DNA from: Athripsodes cinereus
Lineage: Eukaryota; Arthropoda; Insecta; Trichoptera; Leptoceridae
Direction: 5' to 3'
DNA: 64,000 bases
NCBI GenBank assembly: GCA_947579605.1
Contig: OX388312.1
Coordinates: 17,879,313 to 17,943,312 of the forward strand
Part shown: positions 33,356-42,708 of the stretch, in pieces
Position numbering within the stretch: the first letter of the stretch is position 1
Layout: each line of letters begins with the position of its first letter
Notes under the pieces: generated by a model
Databases searched by the model: none
What the model was told of the DNA's origin: nothing
The model's input: the letters and a program-made list of their open reading frames with translations, nothing else
Position numbers and translations under genes: made by a program

Positions 33356-33523
33356 ATAAATCATCAGGAGACAGTTTCATTGTTTCACAATATGTACTCA
33401 ATTAGTGAAGGCAAAAGATTTAGGTAAATTAGAGATGAAAAGAGTGTAAGGTATTAACAATATAATTCTATTACAATTAACTTTACAATGTACGATGATT
33501 AATATAACATTTAACTTAAATGT

Positions 33524-33586
33524 TTACGCAGCAGCCTTCACAATCTCCTCTGCTACTTCAACTGCAATCGCCGCTTCGGCTTTAGC
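33524..33586 (-). CDS. ATPsyndelta: ATP synthase delta, last coding exon
   Basis: Acceptor TATTTCAG; encodes AKAEAAIAVEVAEEIVKAAA then TAA (33526-33524). It forms the last C-terminal helix. The 3' UTR probably ends within about 100-150 bp, close to the Dscam 3' end. Confidence 0.93.
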   Translation of the reverse strand, partial: AKAEAAIAVEVAEEIVKAAA

Positions 33587-35733
33587 CTGAAATAAAAGTA
33601 ATATTAGAACAAAAGATACTCCTGAAACAAGAATAATATAAGGAGGATGATTACAAACACCAATGGAAGGGGACAGATTATAAATACTTACTATGACCCA
33701 CAAATTTTATTTGTTTCATTTGTCATACACAATAAAAATCTAACTTAATTCAAGTTCAAATGTAATGTTTGAATAGAGATTGAATGTAGCAAATAAGAGT
33801 CATTTCATTAAATACAACTTTTAATTTTGTCTTCTAACTCAGTATCTGCTTTTTATTTTAAATACTTTCCCATACACAGATGTCAGTACAGCTGGTGGAC
33901 TTATCACTTACAAAATTTCTTCCAGACAGCCAGTGCTGTCTCAATTTTGTTGAGACAGTTCTTTTCCAAACCCTGGTTGTGAAAATTCCGTACGAAACTC
34001 CGGGAATCGAACCCAGGACCTCGATGATGCAAGTCGACTGTGATAGTGGCCAGTTAATATAAGATAAATCTAATCCAAAGGTAAGACACAAATGTAGGGT
34101 AAATTTTACTCATGTACTTGTTGAAGGAATGTATTTTACTTATATACCCTATGTTCCCAATATAAGCACTAAAGGATGAAAAAAAGAAGACATTTTATTG
34201 AACTTACAACATCTGTGGAGGCTGATCCAAGTTCCTGCTGCGCTTTGCTTAGGGCCTCTTGAGCGGCACTGCGATCAATGTTTTCTAATAAATGGGCTTC
34301 CTCAGCCAAAACCTGAAAGAGTAATACATCCATAAACTTAGATGGATAATTTTCTTAGAAGCATTTACTTATAAAATGATAATTGACTTACACAATGATA
34401 ACAAGTCGTATTCAAGATCTTAAAGTTTTTAATTAAACTAAATATCGTAAGAAACATTATTCATCATATGTAATGAAAATCATTTACAACATAGCACAGT
34501 AAGCTATAAAATATAAATAGATAAAACAAATCAGGAGTTCCCGTGGAGCACCCGGTAAAGAATTGGTCTCCCACTCTTCTGCGTAAGTTTTCGAGTGTCC
34601 TGTAAAAGGCAGGTGTTCGAAAAAAATAAGACATTTTACATCTTAAATTCAGCGATGAGGCTTGCCACCCATCCTGAATGTCTTGATTTTATATTGGCAC
34701 GAAGAGGACAGTTTGCATGTTTCTTACGTGCAGCTGATCTGCTGGCTACCCCACTTGTGGGATATGCCGTGATGGTATAGTAGTATAAGAATTAAATATA
34801 CAATATTTATATACCTGAACAGAAGAATCATCGTTGATTGTGACAGTTCCTGATGAGACAAATATTTTGTTAACTTTTCCATCATTTTCATACACAGTGA
34901 CTACGCCAGGCTTGAGTACAGCCAGAGTGGGCACGTGCTTGGGGAGAATACCAAAAGAACCACTGAAGGATGGTACGTCTACTTGTTTTACATTTGCGCT
35001 ATCATAGAATACCTGAAAAATAAAACGGCACCAATATTAATAAAGATGATTTTTACATCCATAGCTTCAGTAATATAAATTAAATTGAATAATAACAGAT
35101 GTCATTTTAGGTATTTTCTATTCAGTAGGCTTAGTACAAGTTCAACATTATCATAAAGCAATTGAAAATCACGTCATTTTGTCACCATGGGTTTTTCACT
35201 AAAGGCGCTGTTTCACATTTAAATACAAATGACATAATTTTACACATCTTATGGCATTGTTCATTGATAACTATAAAGTTTCATCAATTGCTGTTCTCTC
35301 CATCCCAACAAAAATTAAGACATTCAGTATGAGTGGAAAATCTCATTGCTGAATTAAAAATATAAAATGTTTTTATTTTTTCCAATACCTGTCTTTTAAA
35401 AGACTCAAAAACTTATGGAAAAGATTTTTAAAGCAAAACAAAAAATGTCTTAAAACTCAAATATGAGTGCATTATCTCCACTGGCTGACATAATTATACA
35501 AAATGTTGCAAATTGTTAAATATTTTTACCTTTGTCTTCTATTTCTTCCCTTGAAAACATAGGGAAACCAATTTATTCATCAAAAATAGATTAGATTTGT
35601 AAGGTCAGAATAGTACCTGATTAGCAGCAGCGAATGTGAATGACATTTCGTCTGCGTAGCCACGTGTCTGCAGTGAGCGCATTACATTAGCCCTTCCAGC
35701 CAGCAGGCGAGCTCCACGAATTGTAAAAGCCAT
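33524..35733 (-). CDS. ATPsyndelta: ATP synthase subunit delta, mitochondrial
   Basis: Four coding exons on the - strand (35733-35617, 35012-34815, 34312-34208, 33586-33524), all GT-AG and all phase 0, give 160 residues, the family's usual length. The first about 27 residues (MAFTIRGARLLAGRANVMRS then LQTRGYA) are a basic, Arg-rich mitochondrial presequence. Then comes the beta-sandwich: EMSFTFAAANQVFYDSANVK, SGSFGILPKHVPTLAVLKPG and FVSSGTVTINDDSSVQVLAE, followed by the two-helix C-terminal hairpin (NIDRSAAQEALSKAQQELGS, then Ala-rich). This subunit (homologous to bacterial epsilon) is part of the F1 central stalk in the inner membrane and couples the c-ring to gamma. Nothing looks broken; it is a normal housekeeping gene. 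Confidence 0.96.
33900..34065 (-). mobile_element. tRNA-derived SINE (family S3) in ATP synthase intron
   Basis: On the - strand a tRNA-like head contains TGGCCACTATCACAGTCGAC and the B-box GGGTTCGATTCCCGGAGTTT. Its body includes TTTTGTTGAGACAGCACTGG-like text with an internal GAGACAG pair (33930-33960). Different from S1 and S2. No second copy was recognised in this window. Confidence 0.6.
34208..34312 (-). CDS. ATPsyndelta: ATP synthase delta, third coding exon
   Basis: 105 nt, phase 0 both sides. Encodes VLAEEAHLLENIDRSAAQEA and LSKAQQELGSASTDV, the start of the C-terminal helical hairpin. Confidence 0.95.
34536..34790 (+). mobile_element. Full-length SINE (family S2) with tRNA-like head
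   Basis: Head: AGTTCCCGTGGAGCACCCGG...GGTCTCCCACTCTTC...GGCAGGTGTTCGAA. Body: GCGATGAGGCTTGCCACCCA, GAGGACAGTTTGCATGTTT, CTGCTGGCTACCCCACTTGT, GTGATGGTATAGTAGTA. Related copies are at 27143, 33255, 37985 (reverse), 55815 and 56995. It lies in the intron between ATP synthase delta coding exons 2 and 3. Confidence 0.75.
34815..35012 (-). CDS. ATPsyndelta: ATP synthase delta, second coding exon
   Basis: 198 nt, phase 0 both sides. Encodes the core of the beta-sandwich, with FGILPKHVPTLAVLKPGVV and YENDGKVNKIFVSSGTV; the PGxxGxLPxHxP-type loop is the subunit's signature. Confidence 0.96.
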
Positions 35734-35740
35734 CTTCAAT
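35617..35740 (-). CDS. ATPsyndelta: ATP synthase delta, first coding exon
   Basis: The exon spans 35740-35617 with ATG at 35733-35731, so only 7 bases of leader lie upstream in this exon after the acceptor TTGTTTTAG. It encodes the mitochondrial presequence and the first strand. The donor is GTACTA. Confidence 0.94.
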
Positions 35741-36295
35741 CTAAAACAATTAAATGTCCATTTATCCATTATCCATACAACCAAAACAAAATTCTCACTA
35801 TATAAGAGAACAAAATTTGACAGGAGTAATTTACTGATCTTGTCTACCTACTATCACAAAAAAGATTTTTATTTTTTTTAAGAAATACAATGACTTTTTA
35901 TTTTAGTATTATCAATGCTAAATATGAAAAAAAATCGTGCAAAAGTAACTCATTCTACCAAAACTGAATTGTACAAACTAAGAATCAAAGTCAATAGGAA
36001 TCGATCCAGTATTGAAGATAATACCAAAACCACAAATAATAGATTAAATCTATAATACGCTCTAAAATAATTTACACATTTCTCTATTAAATCATACTTT
36101 AATCTGGAAATGGTATTTATTCCCACAAGAATTGCACCAAACCTTGTTAATTGTTATGTAATAAAATTTAAGGTTATGTGTATTTTGGTATACTCAAAAC
36201 TACGTAGCGACAAATTATAAATAAAATTAGGCACAGAATGGTAAATATTAAATGAATTTTATGAGAAATATAGCCAATATTGAAAAGAAACTCAC

Positions 36296-36360
36296 TTAAT
36301 TTTATCACGAACCCGGCTGACAGGAAAGAGCGACAACAAACTGGACGAACTTCGTGGATA
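36296..36360 (-). promoter_or_regulatory. ATPsyndelta: Probable 5' UTR exon and start region of ATP synthase delta
   Basis: A GC-richer patch on the - strand (CCACGAAGTTCGTCCAGTTT, GTCGCTCTTTCCTGTCAGCC) ends in a consensus donor GTGAGT (36295-36290). It lies 560 bp upstream of the coding acceptor. The TSS cannot be placed exactly; a C/T-rich start would suit a housekeeping transcript. Confidence 0.5.
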
Positions 36361-36502
36361 TCAAGTTCTTGACATTAAATAAAAAAAATACTATTGATTT
36401 TGTGCCATAGACATTTTTGTAAAATTGTGATTTGGCGGCAATTTACGAATATGGAATAGTACTTGACATTATTATGTTTGTATTTAATAATAATAAAAAT
36501 AA

Positions 36503-36912
36503 ATTCTAGGTCCGTTTATATAATACGGTGGAGGCGGGTCTCTCTTATATAATACCTTTGGTCATGTCAGCTACAGGGGTAACTCCGAAATCTTTAATAA
36601 ATAATTTACAAAATTTAGATTTACCGGTTAATTTATACATAAAAATTCAAAAATCTATTATAATAAACACTTGCAATATTGTTAGAAAATTTGTGAACAC
36701 AGATATTTCAGGCACAATGCTGGTATTTTGAACCCGCGTTTTGAGCCTAATCCTTTGATATCCTGTATCTGGAATCTGGATATGTGATTTTTTCCCTGCA
36801 TTAGACTGTTAAATTTTTGTGTGACCATGGCTGATCACATTATGAAGACTTATATCTATCTGGTTGTGTAATGCTGAGAAGCGTGGATAGTAATTCTGTC
36901 TCCGCGTTAAAA
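36503..36912 (+). mobile_element. 5'-truncated copy of the R4/Dong-like LINE
   Basis: Same family as 469-9710, opposite orientation: ATTCTAGGTCCGTTTATATA then C-terminal residues ATGVTPKSLINNLQNLDLPV and FVNTDISGTMLVF with a stop (36729-36731), then the 3' UTR ending near CCGCGT at 36902-36907. It carries an internal duplication of ATATAATAC with about 20 extra bases near 36525-36555. Upstream sequence is TAA-rich (36487-36502), a possible clue to target preference. Confidence 0.85.
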
Positions 36913-36954
36913 TTGGACAAAAATAGTATAGGCACTAGAATAAAAAAACATGAC

Positions 36955-37040
36955 AAAATTACTACTGAACACATAATTTTGTGCAATGGGCGAGTTTATC
37001 GCAGAAGCGCGATATCTTCCAACTAACCCATATAATATAA
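36955..37040. repeat. Dispersed repeat with GCGAGTTTATC core
   Basis: GAACACATAATTTTGTGCAA...GGGCGAGTTTATCGCAGAAG then CGCGATATCTTCCAACTAAC recurs at 62345-62415 nearly unchanged, and its core (reverse) at about 57185-57215. Probably the same small mobile element. Confidence 0.6.
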
Positions 37041-37504
37041 TTATTTAATATAGCTGGATATTGACCCACTTGATCGTTCTAGTCAAAATAGATACCAGAC
37101 CCTTAAATGCAATGCTGATTTAGGTTTCTTTGCCAATATTTAGCCACAATGATCAAGAAATTGAAATTATCTATGAAAACATTCAGAAACTGCTAGGTAA
37201 CACAAAGACTAAAGAAAATATAATTGTAATGGGTGACTACTGACTGGAATTCAGTATTATGGAAGAAAAATTAGGATCTGACGTTGGACCATCAATTTAT
37301 ATATAATAGTAATTGATGTATTGTTTTATTACATGCGTATTTTTTTAAATGTCGTTGGAAGAGATGAGACAACTGCGAACAGAGAGAGGAGCATAATGAA
37401 ATTTTCTTTAGAGACATATGTAGCTAATAGTACCCAGTACTTAAGACAATGATTACTTGAAATTAGGTATTTACATAATAATATTGGTCTATTTTTTATC
37501 GTCC

Positions 37505-37690
37505 GCAGGGGTTCCGTCGGGCCGGGCGTCCCTCTTTCACAATACACCGTTCCTATGACAACGATATCAGAGCGCAAGGAATGTCGTGGAAAGAGGTGAC
37601 GCAATTGGCACAGAGACGCTGTGAATGGAGGAGGCTGGTTACTGCCCTGTGCTCCCGAGAGGAGCGTTGAGGGCGTTGAGGGCGATGATG
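37505..37690 (+). mobile_element. RTE-type LINE 3' tail
   Basis: Encodes GFRRAGRPSFTIHRSYDNDI then RAQGMSWKEVTQLAQRRCEW and RRLVTALCSREER, stop, then a GATGATGATGAT microsatellite-like tail. This is the conserved extreme C-terminus of RTE-like ORFs (W-x-x-V...A-x-x-R-x-x-W-R-x-L-V) and the short tandem tail is usual for them. It matches the relic at 10.5 kb. Confidence 0.75.
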
Positions 37691-37834
37691 ATGATGATTT
37701 TTTATCGATCTCGTTAGTACATACCTAGGCACATACCTATTTATTTAAAAGATGAAGATGGATCTGCATGATTGCTCTTGTCACGATGTAGATACGATCT
37801 TAATTTTATCCTAATCTTAACCCTGCTGGATTCA

Positions 37835-37945
37835 AAGCAATCTCAAACATCCTCACAGTAAGCAATATACTTGTGGCGTGAAAGTGAAGTAGATCGAACC
37901 AGGGTCTCTCGAGTGAAAGTCCGAGATTTTCATCAGGTTATACAG
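37835..37945 (-). mobile_element. Diverged SINE (S1-like)
   Basis: On the - strand: CTCGGACTTTCACTCGAGAG, B-box CTGGTTCGATCTAC, then CACGCCACAAGTATATTGCT and TACTGTGAGG, parallel to the S1 body (CACGACACAAG...CTTACTGTGAAAGG). Diverged and partial. Confidence 0.5.
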
Positions 37946-37984
37946 ATCACCTCAAATTTTGATTTTGTTAATTACTACAACTAC

Positions 37985-38090
37985 TAGGTACTACTATCCC
38001 ATCAAGGCACAACCCACGAGTGGGGTAGCCAGCAAACCAACTGCATGCAATAAACATGCGGGCCGTCCTCTTCATGATAACTACAGACTT
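37985..38090 (-). mobile_element. SINE tail (family S2), reverse orientation
   Basis: CATCAAGGCACAACCCACGA...GTGGGGTAGCCAGCAAACCA...ACATGCGGGCCGTCCTCTTC is the reverse complement of the S2 body. The copia element inserted immediately beside it. Confidence 0.65.
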
Positions 38091-38096
38091 AATACA

Positions 38097-38260
38097 TGTT
38101 GGGATTATTTATTAATTGATATAAAAAGCCATTGATTTTAACATCATGTATTCAGAAGAAATAACAAAATGGAAGTGACAACCATAGATTACAACAAAAC
38201 CAAAGATATGTAAATAGACACAATTGTACTGTTACTAGACATATCCAACCATATCTAACA
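38097..38260 (-). repeat. copia 3' LTR
   Basis: 164 bp, TG...CA in element orientation. I see no difference from the 5' LTR at 42545-42708. The next bases inward form the polypurine tract. Confidence 0.95.
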
Positions 38261-38284
38261 CTCCCCCATAACATTACAATTGGA

Positions 38285-41200
38285 TTACACTTCTTCGAGT
38301 CCAAAATCTGATAAAAACTCTTTAATTTTAGTTCCATTTAAACCCTTGGTTAAACTATCCGCTGCCATATGGTCAGTTGATAAATATTCAATTTGTACAA
38401 CTCCCGTTTTCACAGCATGATTCACATAACGATTTTTAAGATCTATATGTTTAGATCGTTTATGAAAACCAGAATTTCTAGAAAGTTTTTCTGCACTCTG
38501 ACTATCACATAGCAATTTCACTGTTCCTTGAGGTCTCCACAACCAATGTAAAAGTCCTTTTAAATCCTTTGCTTCTCTGGCACCTTCCGTCAAAGCTATA
38601 TATTCTGCTTCTGCAGCAGATAATGCAGGAGATTTTTGCTTTCTGGATTCCCAAGAAACAGCTGCTCCGCTTAACACAAAGAAAAAACCACTGTATGATA
38701 TTCTATCATCTACGTCATTAGCCCAATCTGCATCCGTAAATCCAAATATATTTTTATTTGTTTTCCTGTAACATAAACATAACTTAGATGTCCCTTTCAG
38801 ATAGGCTAATACTCTTTTTGCTGCTCGCCAATGCACTTCATTATAACATGAGTTATATTGACTTAAAACACTACATGCATGTGCAATGTCTGGTCTAGAT
38901 GTAACAGCAAAATACATGAGTGAACCCACAAGACTCTGATAAGGATACTTATTCATCACGTCTTCCGATGTTTCACCCTCTGTGGGTCTCGAAAGTCTTT
39001 GATTCGGATCCAGAGGACTTGACATGGTCCTACAGTCTTCCATCTTATATCTCTTGAGTACTTCAAGAATATCCCCTTCTTGATCAATCCATAATTTCTT
39101 CTGAGCTCGATCACGTCTTATTCGCATTCCCAGAATGTGTTTTGCCTCTCCAAGATCCTTCATTTGAAATTTGTTTTCCAAACCATCTTTGATTCTCTTT
39201 GCCTCTACTTTATCATCAAATAATATTATTAAGTCATCAACATAAATTGCTAAAATTATTGTACAATTTTGTGTCCTTTTTGAATACACACATGGGTCCC
39301 TTAGAGATTGTTTTAGACCCAATTCCAATAAAACTGCATTGATTGTTTCATTCCAACATCTGGATGCCTGTTTTAATCCGTATATGGCCTTCTTTAGTAA
39401 ACATACTTTTCCTTTATTTTTAGATTCTATGAATCCTTGCGGCTGTTCCATATATACAGTTTCTGTCAAATCTCCATGAAGAAAGGCTGTCTTCACATCA
39501 AGTTGTTCCAGTTCAAGGTCTAGTTCGGCTGCTAATGCCAAAAGCATTCTAAAGGTTGACTTTCGTACAACGGGTGTGTAAGTTTCTTCAAAGTCCACAC
39601 CATATTGCTGCGTGAAACCTTTTGCAACTAGTCTTGCTTTAAATTTATCCCCTTCGAGGCCTTTCTTTCTCTTAAAAACCCATTTATTTTTAATCACCTT
39701 TTGATTCTGAGGCCTATCAACCAGAATCCAAGTATTGTTCTCTTGAAGTGATGTCAGCTCTTCTGTTATGGCCTTTTTCCACTCATTACCGTTGGGTAGT
39801 GACAAGGCTTGATTTAATGTTTTTGGATCTTCAATATTTTCACTGTTAAAAACATGTAAAGCACTGTATAGTTCCATATCAGATGGCCATTTCTTTGGAA
39901 TATGACCTCTAGCTGAAATCCTTCTATCTGGTTCAATTTTTTCGTCACTCTCTTCCGTTTCATCCTCCATTATTTCTTCATCATTTTCTTCCATATATTT
40001 TGAATGATCATCTTCTGACTCCTCGAGTTGATCATCTAAATATAGAATTTCTGACTGTGGATCTTTATCCACTTCGCTTATATTTGGAGGCGTGTCGAAT
40101 AATGATTCCATAGGAATTTCTTCATAATGCACATCGTCCTTTGATGTTTCTGATTTTGTGTTCCATCCCTTGACATTTTCGAAGAAGACAACGTCCGACT
40201 CATATATAGCACTTCTTCCATTCTCTGGATCTACCAATTTGTAGCCTTTTACTCCATCTCCATATCCAACAAACACCCACGGCTTGCTCTTTGAATCAAA
40301 TTTCTTCCTTTTTTCATCTGGAATCCTTGCAAAAGCCTTGCATCCAAATACTCGAAAGTGAGATATATTTATCTTCCTTCCATTCCAAGCTTCTTCTGGA
40401 GTTTTATCTTTAACTGATCCGTGCGGAGATGCATTTTTTAAATACACTGCTGTCACTACTGCTTCAGCCCAAAAGGCCCTAGGCATTTCAGCGTCTTCGA
40501 GCATACATCTCGCCTTCTCTACAATAGTCCGATTAGCTCTCTCTGCAACTCCATTCTGATGTGGATGCCTCGGAACTGTCTTCTGGTGACGGATTCCATG
40601 TTTCTTGAGGAAATTCAACAATGATTCATTGACATACTCTCCCCCATTATCTGTTCTTAAATTCTTTATTTTGCATCCTGTTTGATTCTCAACAAATGCC
40701 TTGAATTCAATAAACTTTTTAACAACTTCATCCTTTGTACGAATAATATACACAAAAGTTTTACGAGTTAAATCGTCTATAAAGGTCAAAAAATACTTTC
40801 CACCTCCCCAACTCTCTGTGCTCATAGGTCCACATACGTCTGAATGAATGAGCTGAAGTTTTTCTGTCGCTCTCATTCCTTGTTTCTTGGGAATAACTCT
40901 TGTTTGTTTCCCTTTAACACATTCTTCACATTGGTCATCTTCTCCTGGAGAAAATTTGATGCCATCAGCCATGCCTTGAGATAATAGTGTCATGGACTTT
41001 CTGCATAGGTGCCCAAGACGCCTGTGCCAAAGTCTTTTCGGCAGGTGACTTTCTATAGAAGTCATGGTCATCTCTTTTGTACCATCATTTACTATTGGTT
41101 CTTTTTCAACAGAATCAATACTCTCATTCAACTTATATATTCCAGCATTTCGAGAGCCTAGTAATAGTGACTCCCCTTTAATAGTACATTCTTTTTCTGG

Positions 41201-42331
41201 ATAAACCTTGCAATCCTTTTTGGTGAAGACGCAGATAAATCCTTTATCAGTCAATTTACTTACTGATAATAAATTGGCTGCCAATTTGGGCACATACAGA
41301 ACATCTTTAATAGTTGCTTGTTCACCATGTAAGTCAACTTTTACATCGCCGATTCCTTGACTTACAATTTTTTGTTGATTTGCCACAATGATTTCTTGAC
41401 TTTGAAACTTGTTTGACATGGGTTTTATCCAGTCACTTTTCATTGTCATATGAGCACTAGCTCCAGAGTCAATAATCCAATCTCTAGATTGAGTCTTCGA
41501 TGTCGACATTGCTGCAAATAAAACTGTGGCTGAATTGGCCCTCTTATTGAAGTTCTCTTGTTTTTTATCTTCATTATTTTTGAAGTTAGATTGTTTACTA
41601 TCTTTACACTGAAAGGATTTGTGTCCGATTTTATTACATTTAAAACACTTAGGTTTCCATTGTTTTCCTTGAGAAGAAATAAGCGCGCTATAATTTGAAG
41701 CGCTCTTCTGAATTGGTTTTTGTGACGAGTGTTCAATTAATAAGGTTCTTATAGAATCACTTGTCACTTTCGTACCAGAACCTTCAATTCCCATAATCAT
41801 TGGATTATATTCATCGGTCAATCCATTAAGCATGATGACTCCAATCAATTCATCATCTATTCCTCCCTTGATTGCTTCCAGTTTTTGTGCCAATGATAAT
41901 ATTTCATTCAAATAACTTTCCATAGAGGTAAAATTTGTTAAATGAACTCTGAGAAGTTTGCGTAAGAGGCCTAATCTCCTCATCAAACCATCACCAGCAT
42001 AGTCCTTTTCAAGCTGTTTCCACACTTCTCTGGCGGTTGAGCATTTTTGAATCGTTGGCCACAATTTTTCTTCTACCATTAATACAATTTTTCCTTTAGC
42101 TTTATTGTCAATTCTTTTGTCTGGTATTTCTTCACCATTCACTGCATCCCAAAGATCATCTGCCAACAAAAACATCTGCATTCCAAACTGCCATGTGGAA
42201 TAATTTTCTCGTCCAGATAATTTTCTAATTGTCGGTAGTGAATTTGAATTTGACATTGCGTTATTGAGAGATTGTGCTGTGTTATTGCTTGTATTTTCTT
42301 GACTTTCTTTCCCTTTAAAACTCATTATCAC
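38285..42331 (-). CDS. copia Gag-Pol polyprotein (gag, protease, integrase, RT, RNase H)
   Basis: 1348 residues in one open frame, ATG at 42331. Approximate order: gag-like UBN2 region with W/L-rich N-terminus (1-220); CCHC knuckle CFKCNKIGHKSFQC near 230; aspartic protease WIIDSGASAHM near 284; integrase zinc motif HRRLGHLCRKS...CEECVKGKQ near 435-475; integrase DDE with HSDVCGPM (about 500), LRTDNGGEYVN (about 563) and NGVAERANRTI (about 600); RT from NKWVFKRKK (about 884), with LDVKTAFLHGDL and YVDDLIILF (about 1033); RNase H with FTDADWANDVDDRISYSGF (about 1200) and HIDLKNRYV near the end. PR-IN-RT order defines Ty1/copia. All catalytic residues are present and there is no stop. Confidence 0.96.
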   Translation of the reverse strand: MIMSFKGKESQENTSNNTAQSLNNAMSNSNSLPTIRKLSGRENYSTWQFGMQMFLLADDLWDAVNGEEIPDKRIDNKAKGKIVLMVEEKLWPTIQKCSTAREVWKQLEKDYAGDGLMRRLGLLRKLLRVHLTNFTSMESYLNEILSLAQKLEAIKGGIDDELIGVIMLNGLTDEYNPMIMGIEGSGTKVTSDSIRTLLIEHSSQKPIQKSASNYSALISSQGKQWKPKCFKCNKIGHKSFQCKDSKQSNFKNNEDKKQENFNKRANSATVLFAAMSTSKTQSRDWIIDSGASAHMTMKSDWIKPMSNKFQSQEIIVANQQKIVSQGIGDVKVDLHGEQATIKDVLYVPKLAANLLSVSKLTDKGFICVFTKKDCKVYPEKECTIKGESLLLGSRNAGIYKLNESIDSVEKEPIVNDGTKEMTMTSIESHLPKRLWHRRLGHLCRKSMTLLSQGMADGIKFSPGEDDQCEECVKGKQTRVIPKKQGMRATEKLQLIHSDVCGPMSTESWGGGKYFLTFIDDLTRKTFVYIIRTKDEVVKKFIEFKAFVENQTGCKIKNLRTDNGGEYVNESLLNFLKKHGIRHQKTVPRHPHQNGVAERANRTIVEKARCMLEDAEMPRAFWAEAVVTAVYLKNASPHGSVKDKTPEEAWNGRKINISHFRVFGCKAFARIPDEKRKKFDSKSKPWVFVGYGDGVKGYKLVDPENGRSAIYESDVVFFENVKGWNTKSETSKDDVHYEEIPMESLFDTPPNISEVDKDPQSEILYLDDQLEESEDDHSKYMEENDEEIMEDETEESDEKIEPDRRISARGHIPKKWPSDMELYSALHVFNSENIEDPKTLNQALSLPNGNEWKKAITEELTSLQENNTWILVDRPQNQKVIKNKWVFKRKKGLEGDKFKARLVAKGFTQQYGVDFEETYTPVVRKSTFRMLLALAAELDLELEQLDVKTAFLHGDLTETVYMEQPQGFIESKNKGKVCLLKKAIYGLKQASRCWNETINAVLLELGLKQSLRDPCVYSKRTQNCTIILAIYVDDLIILFDDKVEAKRIKDGLENKFQMKDLGEAKHILGMRIRRDRAQKKLWIDQEGDILEVLKRYKMEDCRTMSSPLDPNQRLSRPTEGETSEDVMNKYPYQSLVGSLMYFAVTSRPDIAHACSVLSQYNSCYNEVHWRAAKRVLAYLKGTSKLCLCYRKTNKNIFGFTDADWANDVDDRISYSGFFFVLSGAAVSWESRKQKSPALSAAEAEYIALTEGAREAKDLKGLLHWLWRPQGTVKLLCDSQSAEKLSRNSGFHKRSKHIDLKNRYVNHAVKTGVVQIEYLSTDHMAADSLTKGLNGTKIKEFLSDFGLEEV

Positions 42332-42527
42332 TATTAAAAGTCACAAAAGTTTATATTAATTCACAATGCAAGCAACAATACAAAGATTTGAATGATAAAT
42401 CTTCACTTGTTTTTTCGTTTCTTTTGATTAACCTCAAAGGTTAAAAGTCACAGTACAATTTATAAAATTCACTATCTCTGCTTGTTTATTAAATAGTTAA
42501 TAGCACTATTATATTCCTGAGAGCATT

Positions 42528-42544
42528 TCTGGGCCCATAACCAC
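42528..42544 (-). other. copia primer binding site
   Basis: On the - strand just inside the 5' LTR: GTGGTTATGGGCCCAGA. GGTTATGGGCCCAG matches the internal (anticodon-side) part of initiator tRNA-Met used by fly copia after tRNA cleavage, not the usual tRNA 3' end. Confidence 0.75.
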
Positions 42545-42708
42545 TGTTGGGATTATTTATTAATTGATATAAAAAGCCATTGATTTTAACATCATGTATT
42601 CAGAAGAAATAACAAAATGGAAGTGACAACCATAGATTACAACAAAACCAAAGATATGTAAATAGACACAATTGTACTGTTACTAGACATATCCAACCAT
42701 ATCTAACA
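42545..42708 (-). repeat. copia 5' LTR
   Basis: 164 bp, apparently identical to the other LTR. It carries promoter and polyadenylation functions by family knowledge; no TATA box was assigned. Confidence 0.95.

Larger units (their letters stand above)
38097..42708 (-). mobile_element. Full-length Ty1/copia LTR retrotransposon
   Basis: 4612 bp with two 164-bp LTRs, TG...CA ends (TGTTAGATATGG...TCCCAACA in element sense), a 5-bp target duplication ATACA (38092-38096, 42709-42713), one 1348-codon ORF, a polypurine tract ATGGGGGAG next to the 3' LTR (about 38261-38270), and a primer site reading GGTTATGGGCCCAG just inside the 5' LTR (42528-42541), the half-initiator-tRNA-Met priming site known from Drosophila copia. 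The two LTRs look identical base for base, so the insertion is recent and the copy may be competent. Confidence 0.95.

Noticed and set aside
36528..36731. A small host ORF with start codon
   Set aside because: It reproduces the C-terminus and 3' UTR of the R4/Dong-like LINE at 469-850.
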